Shown here piece by piece: positions 38,201 through 46,046 of a stretch of 64,000 bases of DNA. The position numbers and the translations under genes are program-made. The notes beneath the pieces were generated by a model. The model saw nothing but the letters and a program-made list of their open reading frames with translations. It made no database searches and was not told the DNA's origin. Numbering within the stretch: position 1 is the first letter of the stretch; every line of letters begins with the position of its first letter. Location: assembly GCA_032073245.1 (NCBI GenBank), contig DAMANX010000023.1, forward strand, positions 1 through 64,000, in the 5' to 3' direction. Source of the stretch: QVMG01 sp032073245 (GTDB lineage Bacteria > Bacteroidota > Bacteroidia > Bacteroidales > Tannerellaceae).

Positions 38201-38296
38201 CTTTTTCGTATCCGCACAGGAGAGCCACAGGCAGTTTATTGCTATACAAATAACGCATAACAAGCTCCTACAGATATTTTTAAGACTATTACTCAT
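35237..38296 (-). CDS. Hybrid sensor kinase with substrate-binding-like sensor and receiver domain
   Basis: A 1019-residue membrane kinase. An N-terminal signal/lipobox-like stretch precedes a periplasmic domain resembling ABC-transporter substrate-binding proteins (about 35-330). A membrane segment (about 338-362) and two PAS-type domains (about 375-620) come next. The HisKA phosphoacceptor is in NMSHEIRTPLNAIVGF (about 650), followed by HATPase and a C-terminal receiver (about 895-1015) with Asp in LIMLDIKMPEM. No DNA-binding output is present, so phosphate must be passed on. It follows the related kinase with a 2-bp gap; the two probably work together sensing a small molecule. Confidence 0.87.
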   Translation of the reverse strand: MSNSLKNICRSLLCVICIAINCLWLSCADTKKTKEDVYKVLIIESYRSDLFWTENIEKGIKKSFSDHKIEAGFTTIHLDSEITNKEEQQDAINAFLDEYRLPDLILVYGDQATHSLLTSAHSATYTVPIVFYGVDYYNSNWLDNRKNVTGITTAPDYKKTFELIQSIYPQMQGIVLDIDDNPLSQLAVEEFKRQIKDIDIPDSIHIQIHNLDQSLGSSSMWSATFVNQYPHIMPVWSSFYGSRARDTEVPFFCVNNKGLGQGFLGGYMSKSYDQAYGMASIGIQILQGKPIDEIAITAAPKELIFDWNQMKKSGIKESQLPEGSIIVNQSYFEKHGKLFVGLIVIGLLCIVGFTAGIIYLYKQAREKKKKAQFRLSGHRSRLKIVMSSIREGVISIDRNMNIFTINPAALQWLKLPGDDTDYIGKNILSVIDITQQQKHIQFSRLLKAVYTDNCSIPFESAHIHSKINKYSIPISGAISSIQQQGNLYGAVIIFNDVSEELAQKEFLALTLDAGDVCVWRFDYMSKTIIFDQTFFTLYGIEDNDTHSISLDTLMTYVHPDDRQQWMYVNHQLIAGEVNTLMLEIRVDVNGKGYQWWELRYTCLHPYSEGGKPFIFGLVRNVQDFKQTLSDIEQARDKAQLSDRLKSAFLANMSHEIRTPLNAIVGFSNVLTSGEDFEPEERQIFIETIRNNCNLLLALISDVLDMAQIETGNMLFKEEVCDVNEFISQIVITQRVIIPEHLSIIRKIPEETVYIITDKLRLNQVITNLINNAVKFTEKGSVTVGYSMDNEEFLHFFVEDTGKGMPETDLIHIFERFFKKDDFKQGAGLGLSICKMIVDRFEGTINVTSKVGEGSRFTVTIPYRKATSLTEEKNIFTQSNIYKLYNMNTATEDATLNDKPTLLIAEDEESNYLLLKTILQKHCNLIRAKTGKEALEKFQENNTVDLIMLDIKMPEMTGIQALKEIRKISTTIPIIMQSAYVFDSDMEEARQAGATDFITKPINIKILKETLSAHCPNIQW

Positions 38297-38298
38297 AT

Positions 38299-41076
38299 TT
38301 ATTCTAAATTACCGGATTCCTGATCCATACTTTCAATCGGAAGATAAACATAGAAAGCCGTACCTTCATTCACTTCAGATTCCACACGTATTCTTCCCTG
38401 CATGCGTTTCACTATTTCTTTTACAATAGGAAGCCCTAATCCTCCACCCTGAATAAAATCATCGGATTTATAGAAACGTTTGAATATCTTCGAGATTTCT
38501 TCTTTTGATATACCTACTCCCGTATCTTTAACAAACAGAACAACTTCCTTCTTTTCATCATCTACCTGGTAACCCAGAGATATGTGGCCCTTTTGTGTGA
38601 ACTTGAAAGCATTATCTACCAGATTTATTAATATCTGCCGTAAACGAAAAGAATCATTGATCAATTCTACCGGCTCATCCGGTACATCCAGGATTAACCC
38701 TACCTCCTCATATTTATCTATAGGATACTGATCGATAATTTCTTCTATTAACCGGGTCAGGTCACATGGCTCCTTTCTGAAGGTAATACCGCTTTCAATA
38801 CGCGATATATCCAGTATCTCATTAATCAGCTTAAGCAACAAACGGCAATTCTCATTTACAATCCCGATAAACTCGTTCCGGCTTTCATCGGTTAACTTCT
38901 CATCATCTATCAAAAGACTTGAGAAACCTACAATAGAATTCAAAGGAGTCCGTACCTCATGGCTCATATTTGCCAGAAACAATCCCTTCTCATAATCCGA
39001 TTTCTCGGCTTCATCACGTAATCGGATCAACTCCTCTTCTGTCTGCTTGAACTTTTCAATATTAATACAGATACCAACCAGGTTGTACCGGGATTCCCGT
39101 GTTGATTTCGGCAATGCCGACATACGGTATTCCCACCACTGGTAATTAGCATCTTCATTGAATTTTAACCGCAAACGTAAAGTTGTTTTCCCCTTTTTCT
39201 CTATAAAGATATCCCGGATAGCCCTGTTCCATTCATCCATATCATCCGGATGAATAATCTTCCTGAATTGGGAATAATGAATAGTATGCGCACCATTATC
39301 GGGCACTTGAAATGCTTGCAAGAAAGACTCATCAAAATAGAGAGATTTAGTTGTCTGGTCGAAACGCCAGGCAAATATATCCCCTGATATCATGCTTAAA
39401 GCCAAGTACTCTTTTTGCGTATATTCATTAGTAGTATCATGAAATGAAATAACAGAACCATAAGAGTGTCCCTGATGGTGCAGGCTGCTTATACTTCCGG
39501 CTACAGAGAAAGCCTTTTTATCGGCAGTAATAATATAGGCCGTATCACTTAGTTTATGGCTTCCTAATGTTTGAGAAAGTATGCTTAATTCGTTCTTCAG
39601 ATAGTAAAGGTTGTCTTTTTCATATATATTGAACAATGACCAGACAGACTGCCCGGTATAATCCTCCGCAGGGTTTAGCCCCAGCCATTTAATCGCCGCA
39701 CTATTGATTGAAAGCAGAACCCCTTTGGCATCCATTGAGACCAGGCCTTCTTTAAGAGACTCTATTGTAATATCTAATTCCTTCTGCTCTTTTTTCAGGC
39801 GTTGATCGACGAGTAACTTATTATATGCCTCCCGTCTATACAGACGTAACATTAAAACAATAAATAACCCCAGAAAGAAAAAGAAAAGAAGAGAACCTGT
39901 AACGATCAAAAAATGATACTTCTCCCTGAAAGGCATATTCACGATAATACTATCCTTCGGTATCCGATTCATATCTATATTCCTAAAAACCAGCTGCTCC
40001 CAGTCTAATACCAGATATTGCTCACTGGCAACTATAGGAAACGTCTCCACCTTTTTTCCTTTCAGGATCTCAATGCCTACCTTCATTGCTTCGTATGTCT
40101 GGTTATAACTCGGAGTCATATACCCACCGATCTGCCCATTACCGAAGCCTTCATTATTGACCATAAGAAAAGGAGCTGTTCCCATGTGTGGAAGTGAAGT
40201 GTAATAAGAATGCCAATAAGGAAGCACACAAAAACTCTGAGGTTTATGATACAATATACTTTTCAGATGAGAACCCGGAAGCATATCGATACGTTCGATC
40301 CGTAATTGAAAAGGATTTACCACCCCACGTGGTGAGCGAAGCGTATCCGTCTCGCTGTATGACCAGTATGACTCATATACCTGCGTTAGATTACTAAAGC
40401 CCATAAGCTGATCCCTGGCAGTCGATATGGAGGATTTACCCAACCAGGAATCTTCTGCAATAAGTACGATATCGTCTATTCTATCAAACAATTGACGAGC
40501 CAACAGATAACATTTCTGATAGTCAGGTTTAGTGGTAAAACCTGTAATATTGGAACGGTTACTTAAGAGGTCATAAGGCACATAATCCACTCCGCAAAAC
40601 ACAACCGGCAAGTCGTATGTTAATGGATGATTCGTATTTAAAAGAGACATAAACGCTTCATCATCACACACCAAAATAAGATCCGGAGATGTATGGGTAT
40701 AAGCATTCAAGATAGCATCCAATCGGGCTGTTTCTTCATTAATATCCATTTCTTCATCGTCAAGATAAATAGTCTCGACAGTTGCCGATACCCCTTTTCT
40801 TTGAAGACAATCATGGATACCTTTATTTAAAGTGGCAACCCAGTCATTGGTTTCACTGTAGGAATGAACCACCAGGATATGTTTTTTGTCTTTCCATTGG
40901 CATCCATAGAAGAGACCCATTAATAGAATGAATCCTACTACGGTTATAAAAGAACGGATTTTTTCGCGCTTAGTATTCTTTTCTTTATGCCACACAGTTA
41001 TGCCACAGATTGTTCCGAACAGCAAAACTACTACTTTTTTTGCTATATGTATTAATACCCATGTTTTTTCAAACAA
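38299..41076 (-). CDS. Sensor histidine kinase with substrate-binding-like sensor
   Basis: A 925-residue relative of the downstream kinase: periplasmic substrate-binding-like domain (about 65-375), membrane segment (about 390-412), PAS regions and a HisKA box NMSHEVRTPLNSIVGFS, followed by HATPase. It lacks a receiver domain. The listed ATG gives an N-terminus with two hydrophobic stretches. A TAGTTTTG box (41023-41030) would place transcription downstream of it, so a GTG at about 40995, which gives a Lys-rich n-region and a FYGC lipobox, may be the true start. It is divergent from pyrB. Confidence 0.85.
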   Translation of the reverse strand: MFEKTWVLIHIAKKVVVLLFGTICGITVWHKEKNTKREKIRSFITVVGFILLMGLFYGCQWKDKKHILVVHSYSETNDWVATLNKGIHDCLQRKGVSATVETIYLDDEEMDINEETARLDAILNAYTHTSPDLILVCDDEAFMSLLNTNHPLTYDLPVVFCGVDYVPYDLLSNRSNITGFTTKPDYQKCYLLARQLFDRIDDIVLIAEDSWLGKSSISTARDQLMGFSNLTQVYESYWSYSETDTLRSPRGVVNPFQLRIERIDMLPGSHLKSILYHKPQSFCVLPYWHSYYTSLPHMGTAPFLMVNNEGFGNGQIGGYMTPSYNQTYEAMKVGIEILKGKKVETFPIVASEQYLVLDWEQLVFRNIDMNRIPKDSIIVNMPFREKYHFLIVTGSLLFFFFLGLFIVLMLRLYRREAYNKLLVDQRLKKEQKELDITIESLKEGLVSMDAKGVLLSINSAAIKWLGLNPAEDYTGQSVWSLFNIYEKDNLYYLKNELSILSQTLGSHKLSDTAYIITADKKAFSVAGSISSLHHQGHSYGSVISFHDTTNEYTQKEYLALSMISGDIFAWRFDQTTKSLYFDESFLQAFQVPDNGAHTIHYSQFRKIIHPDDMDEWNRAIRDIFIEKKGKTTLRLRLKFNEDANYQWWEYRMSALPKSTRESRYNLVGICINIEKFKQTEEELIRLRDEAEKSDYEKGLFLANMSHEVRTPLNSIVGFSSLLIDDEKLTDESRNEFIGIVNENCRLLLKLINEILDISRIESGITFRKEPCDLTRLIEEIIDQYPIDKYEEVGLILDVPDEPVELINDSFRLRQILINLVDNAFKFTQKGHISLGYQVDDEKKEVVLFVKDTGVGISKEEISKIFKRFYKSDDFIQGGGLGLPIVKEIVKRMQGRIRVESEVNEGTAFYVYLPIESMDQESGNLE

Positions 41077-41104
41077 TTGTTTTTATTCGCAGCCATTATT
41101 TTCA

Positions 41105-41112
41105 TACATTTG
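41105..41112 (+). promoter_or_regulatory. Promoter -7 box of pyrBI
   Basis: TACATTTG, 27 bp before the pyrB start. The pyrBI pair and the flavin reductase appear to be one transcript. Confidence 0.55.
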
Positions 41113-41138
41113 CATTGAATGACGAATACACATAATCT

Positions 41139-42053
41139 ATGAAGAGTAAAAGTTTAGTTTCTATCGATCAATGCTCCAAAGAAGACATTTATCGCATCCT
41201 GGATAATGCGAAAAGTTTTGAAGAAAACCCTAACAGGAAAATATTAGATGGAATGGTTGCTGCCACTTTATTTTTTGAACCTTCCACACGTACCCGTCTA
41301 AGTTTTGAAACAGCATTCAACAGGCTGGGAGGAAAAGTAGTCGGTTTCACAGATGCTTCCACTACAAGTTCCTCTAAAGGCGAAACATTGAAAGATACCA
41401 TTAAAATGGTGAGCAATTATGCCGACCTGATTATCATGCGGCATTATCTGGAAGGAGCAGCCCGTTACGCCTCAGAGGTCACAGATGTACCGATTATAAA
41501 TGCCGGTGACGGAGCAAATCAACACCCTTCTCAAACTCTACTCGACTTATACTCTATCCGCAAAACACAAGGAACTTTGAACGATCTGACCATTACAATG
41601 GTAGGCGACCTGAAATACGGACGTACCGTGCATTCGCTTATAGTAGGCATGTCTCACTTTAACCCGACCTTCCATTTCATAGCGCCCGATGAACTCCGTA
41701 TGCCAGATGAACAAAAGAACTTCTGCGATAAGCTAGGCATTAAATATACGGAACACGCAGACTTTACCGAAAAGATTATCAATGAAACGGATATCCTCTA
41801 CATGACACGTGTACAAAAAGAGCGTTTCACAGACCTTGTAGAATACGAACGGGTAAAGAATGTATATATCCTTCGGAACGATATGCTGAAAGGAAGCCGT
41901 GACAACCTGCGTGTCCTGCATCCCTTACCCAGGGTCAATGAAATTGCCTACGATGTCGATGACAACCCAAAGGCATATTATATCCAACAGGCCCACAACG
42001 GCCTTTTCACCCGGGAAGCGATTATCTGTGATGTTTTAGGTATTGATTTATAA
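41139..42053 (+). CDS. pyrB: Aspartate carbamoyltransferase catalytic chain
   Basis: A 304-residue enzyme that condenses aspartate and carbamoyl phosphate to carbamoyl aspartate in pyrimidine synthesis. The carbamoyl-phosphate motif PSTRTRLSFE (about 50-59) and the HPSQTLLD segment (about 132) are present, and HPLPRVNEIAYDVDD (about 265) completes the active site. It is followed by pyrI after 12 bp, as in ATCase of the catalytic/regulatory type. Confidence 0.96.
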   Translation: MKSKSLVSIDQCSKEDIYRILDNAKSFEENPNRKILDGMVAATLFFEPSTRTRLSFETAFNRLGGKVVGFTDASTTSSSKGETLKDTIKMVSNYADLIIMRHYLEGAARYASEVTDVPIINAGDGANQHPSQTLLDLYSIRKTQGTLNDLTITMVGDLKYGRTVHSLIVGMSHFNPTFHFIAPDELRMPDEQKNFCDKLGIKYTEHADFTEKIINETDILYMTRVQKERFTDLVEYERVKNVYILRNDMLKGSRDNLRVLHPLPRVNEIAYDVDDNPKAYYIQQAHNGLFTREAIICDVLGIDL

Positions 42054-42065
42054 AACTGGAAAGCT

Positions 42066-42530
42066 ATGTCAGAAAAAAAGAAAAGAGAATTACAGGTTGC
42101 AGCCTTAGAAAACGGAACAGCAATCGATCATATACCCCCCAGCCAACTGTTTAAAGTTGCCTCTCTGCTCGGACTGGAAAAGATGGATAACACCATCACT
42201 ATCGGAAATAATTTCCACAGCAAGAAAATGGGATGTAAAGGAGTCATCAAGATTGCCGATAAATTCTTCGAAGAAGACGAAATCAATCGTATAGCTATGA
42301 TCGCACCTAACGTGATCCTGAATATTATCCGCGATTTTGAAGTAGTGGAAAAGAAGACAATCACCCTACCCGACGAACTTGTTGGATTGGTGAAATGCAA
42401 TAATCCCAAATGTATTACAAACAATGAACCTATGCTATCACGTTTCGAAGTGATCAATAAAGACAAAGGAACCATTCGTTGCCGTTATTGCGAGCGTAAG
42501 ATCAATAAAGAAGATATCGTAATCAAATGA
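42066..42530 (+). CDS. pyrI: Aspartate carbamoyltransferase regulatory chain
   Basis: A 154-residue regulatory subunit binding CTP/ATP at its N-terminal domain. The zinc domain at the C-terminus has four cysteines: CNNPKC (about 109-114) and CRYC (about 137-140). The ATG giving MSEKKKREL is well placed. It follows pyrB and forms the holoenzyme with it. Confidence 0.95.
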   Translation: MSEKKKRELQVAALENGTAIDHIPPSQLFKVASLLGLEKMDNTITIGNNFHSKKMGCKGVIKIADKFFEEDEINRIAMIAPNVILNIIRDFEVVEKKTITLPDELVGLVKCNNPKCITNNEPMLSRFEVINKDKGTIRCRYCERKINKEDIVIK

Positions 42531-42619
42531 AACGAGCCATTAAAACTGTTTCGCCAAAAGCGATGACATTAGTGCGAGTTCCATACGACCGAAATATAAT
42601 AATAAATAATGACGTATGA
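42527..42619 (+). CDS. Possible 30-codon linking peptide between pyrI and flavin reductase
   Basis: An ATG overlaps the pyrI stop (ATGA) and the frame ends in TGA overlapping the next gene's ATG (ATGA). It encodes 30 residues beginning MKRAIKTVSPKAMTL, with no hydrophobic segment. Four-base overlaps at both ends suggest translational coupling through the spacer, but the frame is short and could be chance. Confidence 0.3.
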   Translation: MKRAIKTVSPKAMTLVRVPYDRNIIINNDV

Positions 42620-43182
42620 AAAAAGACTGGAAACCGGGAACGTTAATCTACCCTTTACCGGCCGTATTGGTTAGTTGCGGAAAAGACCCTTCGGAATATA
42701 ATCTTATAACCGTCTCCTGGACGGGAACAATTTGTACGAACCCACCAATGTGCTATATTTCGGTACGCCCCGAACGTCATTCCTATAATCTTCTGAAACA
42801 GAATATGGAGTTTGTCATTAACCTCACCACCGTAGATATGGCCTATGCCACCGACTGGTGCGGAGTTAACTCAGGCAAGGACTATCATAAGTTTGAAGAA
42901 ATGAAACTGACACCGGGCAAAGCATCTGTTGTCAGTGCACCTATACTGGAAGAATCTCCACTGTGCATAGAATGCCGGGTAAAGGAAGTTATGGCCTTAG
43001 GAAGCCATGACATGTTTATTGCAGAAGTTGTCAACGTACAGGCAGATGATAAATACATCGATCCTGTAACGGGAGCCTTCGATATGAAACGTGCTAATCT
43101 TTTGGTATATGTGCACGGCAAATACTACGAGCTCGGTTCTCTGATCGGTAAGTTTGGTTGGTCGGTTCAAAAGAAAAAGTGA
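42616..43182 (+). CDS. Flavin reductase-like protein (FMN-binding split barrel)
   Basis: A 188-residue member of the flavoredoxin/flavin reductase group. The segment NLITVSWTGTICTNPPM (about 26-42) and the SVRPERHSYNLL stretch bind FMN; the C-terminal LVYVHGKYYELG is typical. It probably transfers electrons to a flavoprotein partner that cannot be named. It may be coupled to pyrI by the small frame at 42527. The barrel gene follows 1 bp later. Confidence 0.85.
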   Translation: MKKDWKPGTLIYPLPAVLVSCGKDPSEYNLITVSWTGTICTNPPMCYISVRPERHSYNLLKQNMEFVINLTTVDMAYATDWCGVNSGKDYHKFEEMKLTPGKASVVSAPILEESPLCIECRVKEVMALGSHDMFIAEVVNVQADDKYIDPVTGAFDMKRANLLVYVHGKYYELGSLIGKFGWSVQKKK

Positions 43183-43183
43183 A

Positions 43184-43951
43184 ATGAATAAGTGCCTCCT
43201 GTTAATAGCTGTGCTGTCATGCTTCCTTTCGTCTTACGCGCAGGATATTCCTCTAGAGGAAAATCCTATACAGGGAGATTTTAAAACGGAGAAATCCAAA
43301 CCGGAAGGCATAGTTTTTAATCTGGGAGCTTCAGCAGGATTCAATGCTATTCAACCCGTTATCAATTCCCTTTCTGTGGATGATGTAATATTAGAAGATG
43401 TTAACCTCCACTACAAGGTCGGCTATATGGCATCCTTCTTCATCCGGATGAATATGGATCGTTTCTTTATTCAGCCCAGCGTCTCCTGGGTTCGTTCCGA
43501 AGGAGATATATTATATTCTTTCCCTCCTACTACACCCGAAGATCAAACTTTTACTACAGAAACATCCGCAAAGAAAGCCCGGTTAACGATGAAAAAGAGC
43601 TCTATCCAGATACCTGTCATGATTGGATATAACATCGTAGGAGAAGGGCCTTACGGACTGAGCCTTATGGCAGGCCCAAGCATAAATTACAACCACAAAG
43701 TCTCCTATACATCTGTCTATCCCGATGTACATGAGTTTCTCAATGAGAATACCCCCTGGGAAGTCGGTATAACAGCAGGTGTCGCAGTGAAGGTATGGCA
43801 ATTATTCTTTGACTTCAGTTACCAGTTCGGCTTAAATAAAGTAGAATCCGACTTCAAAACCAAAGACCCCCAAACAACAACCATCAACAACAGCCTCCGC
43901 ATCGACAAACGTACCAATATGATGAGCTTCACATTGGGGATTGTGTTTTAA
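43184..43951 (+). CDS. Outer-membrane beta-barrel protein
   Basis: A 255-residue protein with a signal peptide (MNKCLLLIAVLSCFL, cut near YAQ) and alternating strands to a terminal SFTLGIVF, typical of small Bacteroidetes barrels. The ATG at 43184 is chosen because it gives a compact signal and follows the previous stop by 1 bp; a longer frame from 43154 overlaps the reductase. The function is unknown. Confidence 0.78.
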   Translation: MNKCLLLIAVLSCFLSSYAQDIPLEENPIQGDFKTEKSKPEGIVFNLGASAGFNAIQPVINSLSVDDVILEDVNLHYKVGYMASFFIRMNMDRFFIQPSVSWVRSEGDILYSFPPTTPEDQTFTTETSAKKARLTMKKSSIQIPVMIGYNIVGEGPYGLSLMAGPSINYNHKVSYTSVYPDVHEFLNENTPWEVGITAGVAVKVWQLFFDFSYQFGLNKVESDFKTKDPQTTTINNSLRIDKRTNMMSFTLGIVF

Positions 43952-44070
43952 ACGATTAATGATTAACGATTAATGGTGACCGTTCCGGTCATCCGGTATG
44001 GTCTGTATAATATCACTTTATGATCGCTTGCGACCACCATTAATCGTTAATCGTTAATCATTAATCGTTA
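43952..44070. repeat. TTAATCGTTAATC inverted-repeat spacer
   Basis: Arms rich in ATTAACGATTAATGG (left) and TTAATCGTTAATC (right) flank a loop of about 60 bp. It belongs to the AT-rich spacer type seen at 7060, 7584, 13148, 29519 and 30550. Confidence 0.65.
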
Positions 44071-44091
44071 AAATACCCCTACAAATGGGAT

Positions 44092-44121
44092 ATTGAATTA
44101 TCAGCAATAAAGATATCTTTG
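44092..44121 (+). promoter_or_regulatory. Promoter of the TPR sensor kinase
   Basis: TATCTTTG (44114-44121) with ATTG (44092-44095) 18 bp upstream, 20 bp before the start codon. Confidence 0.6.
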
Positions 44122-44141
44122 TAGGCATAAAGTCACACACC

Positions 44142-46046
44142 ATGAAAAAAGCACAATTCATCTACCTGATATTACTACTATGCGTATACTTCACAGGTAA
44201 AGCCCAGAATGTAGATTCCCTGATAAATATACTAAGAACACAAGAACTAACCCCTCAGCAACAATTAGTCCTCTACAATGATATATGCGTCGATTATACC
44301 TACACCGATATCGAACAAATGCTCCTATATGCAAAAGAAGGCCTGGCGCTCGCCCAAAAAGAAAACAATAAAGACATGCTTTCGAAGCTAACCGAACATG
44401 CCGGGCTAGCCTATCTCTGGCAACTCAAAATGGATTCATCTTTTATTTATCTCGAAGAAGCTCTCGATTATGCATTAAAAACAAAAAATCCCGACAGAGA
44501 ATCATGCGTCTATTGCAGCCTGGGGAGTTATTATGAGTACAAAAGCCAATATGATTTAGCTTTGGAATATTATATGAAAGCATTACCACTCACCGAAAAG
44601 GCAGGTAATAAAAAAAGGCAAGTCGCAGCCCTGGCAAATATCGGAGGCGTCCACCGGGTATTAATGAATAACGATCGTGCAATTTATTACTTGGAGCAGG
44701 CAAAAACAATAGTAGATGAGATTAATTATCCTCCCGGAGAAATCAAGATATGCTATGATTTAGGAGGGGTTTATTTTTATAAGGATGATTACGAGAAAGC
44801 CCAGGAATATTTTTTGAGAGCATTGGAGCTAAGCCGCACATATAACAATACGTATTATGAAATAGGAAGCATAGAAGGCCTGGCATTCTGTTATATGTAT
44901 GGCCTTATGGATTATGAGAAAGCCGAAGAATACGTTCTTCAATCATTAAAGCTAGCAGAGGACTTTGGAGAACCCAATTCAGTATCTTCCGCCTGGAATA
45001 TGTTATCCAATATATACCGTGACCAGGAACGTTATGAAGAGTGTGAGTATGCATCATCACAAGCCTGGGCTGCCGACTCTACAAATACTAATTTAGGCCG
45101 TAATATTACATCCAACATCGTCCTTGCCAACATATATTTAGGTAATAAGGAAAGGGCACACGATTTTCTTGTAAAGAACAATGAGATCAACATGCAGTAT
45201 AATGATAAAAGCCTGCATGAAAGTCTAGCAGAGATGGAAGTCAAATACGAAACTGAAAAAAAAGAAATACGTATAGCACTGCTAGAGCAAGAGAGAGGAT
45301 TAACAATATGGCTTTCGATTGCCGGCGGTGCCCTTCTGCTGGCATTCATCGGAATATTGTTTTATCGCAATCAGTTGAAAAAACAACGAATAAAACGCCT
45401 TGAACAAGAAGCACAGTTAATTGCCACTCAAGCGGTCCTCGACGGAGAAACCGCCGAACGGTCACGTCTTGCCCGCGACCTGCATGATGGCCTTGGGGGT
45501 ATGCTGTCCGTTGTGAAACTAAACCTGAAGGACATACAGACATTCTCCGTTATGGACGGACAGGACATGACCCGGTTCGATAGAGCTACAGCCATGTTGG
45601 ACGAATCCATCGGAGAACTCCGCCGCGTAGCCCATCACATGATGCCCGAATCGCTTATACGTTATGGATTAAAACTATCGCTGGAAGACTTCAGTAGAGC
45701 CATACCGATAGCCCGTTTTCATTATCTGGGTGAGGACACCCGCCTGGATAGCCGGCTCGAAGTTATGATCTACCGCTGTACTTTTGAATTGGTAAACAAC
45801 GCAGTCAAGTATGCAAACGCCTCGATCATCAATATCCAACTATTGGTCGATAAGAATGTGATTGCTCTCACTGTACAGGACGATGGTATAGGTTTCGACC
45901 CAAATGAGATCAATTTGGGAACCGGACTGGAAAATATCCGTACCCGTGTTTCTGCCTATAACGGCAAAATGATTATTCATTCAGCGCCCGGTAAAGGAAC
46001 AGAAGTCAGTATAGAGATAGAAGTTATTTCCCACAAATCGACTTGA
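44142..46046 (+). CDS. TPR-containing sensor histidine kinase (NarL-type)
   Basis: A 634-residue membrane kinase. A signal peptide (1-21) is followed by about seven TPR repeats (about 30-350, for example ALEYYMKALPLTEKAGNKK), a membrane segment (about 386-405), a coiled stretch and a HisKA_3 box ARDLHDGLGGMLSVVKL (phosphoacceptor His, about 447). The HATPase domain has GLENIRTRVSAYNG. A dedicated LuxR-type response regulator is not adjacent. The TPR region faces the periplasm and likely senses a protein or peptide. Its 3' end overlaps the convergent nuclease gene by 23 bp. Confidence 0.88.
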   Translation: MKKAQFIYLILLLCVYFTGKAQNVDSLINILRTQELTPQQQLVLYNDICVDYTYTDIEQMLLYAKEGLALAQKENNKDMLSKLTEHAGLAYLWQLKMDSSFIYLEEALDYALKTKNPDRESCVYCSLGSYYEYKSQYDLALEYYMKALPLTEKAGNKKRQVAALANIGGVHRVLMNNDRAIYYLEQAKTIVDEINYPPGEIKICYDLGGVYFYKDDYEKAQEYFLRALELSRTYNNTYYEIGSIEGLAFCYMYGLMDYEKAEEYVLQSLKLAEDFGEPNSVSSAWNMLSNIYRDQERYEECEYASSQAWAADSTNTNLGRNITSNIVLANIYLGNKERAHDFLVKNNEINMQYNDKSLHESLAEMEVKYETEKKEIRIALLEQERGLTIWLSIAGGALLLAFIGILFYRNQLKKQRIKRLEQEAQLIATQAVLDGETAERSRLARDLHDGLGGMLSVVKLNLKDIQTFSVMDGQDMTRFDRATAMLDESIGELRRVAHHMMPESLIRYGLKLSLEDFSRAIPIARFHYLGEDTRLDSRLEVMIYRCTFELVNNAVKYANASIINIQLLVDKNVIALTVQDDGIGFDPNEINLGTGLENIRTRVSAYNGKMIIHSAPGKGTEVSIEIEVISHKST

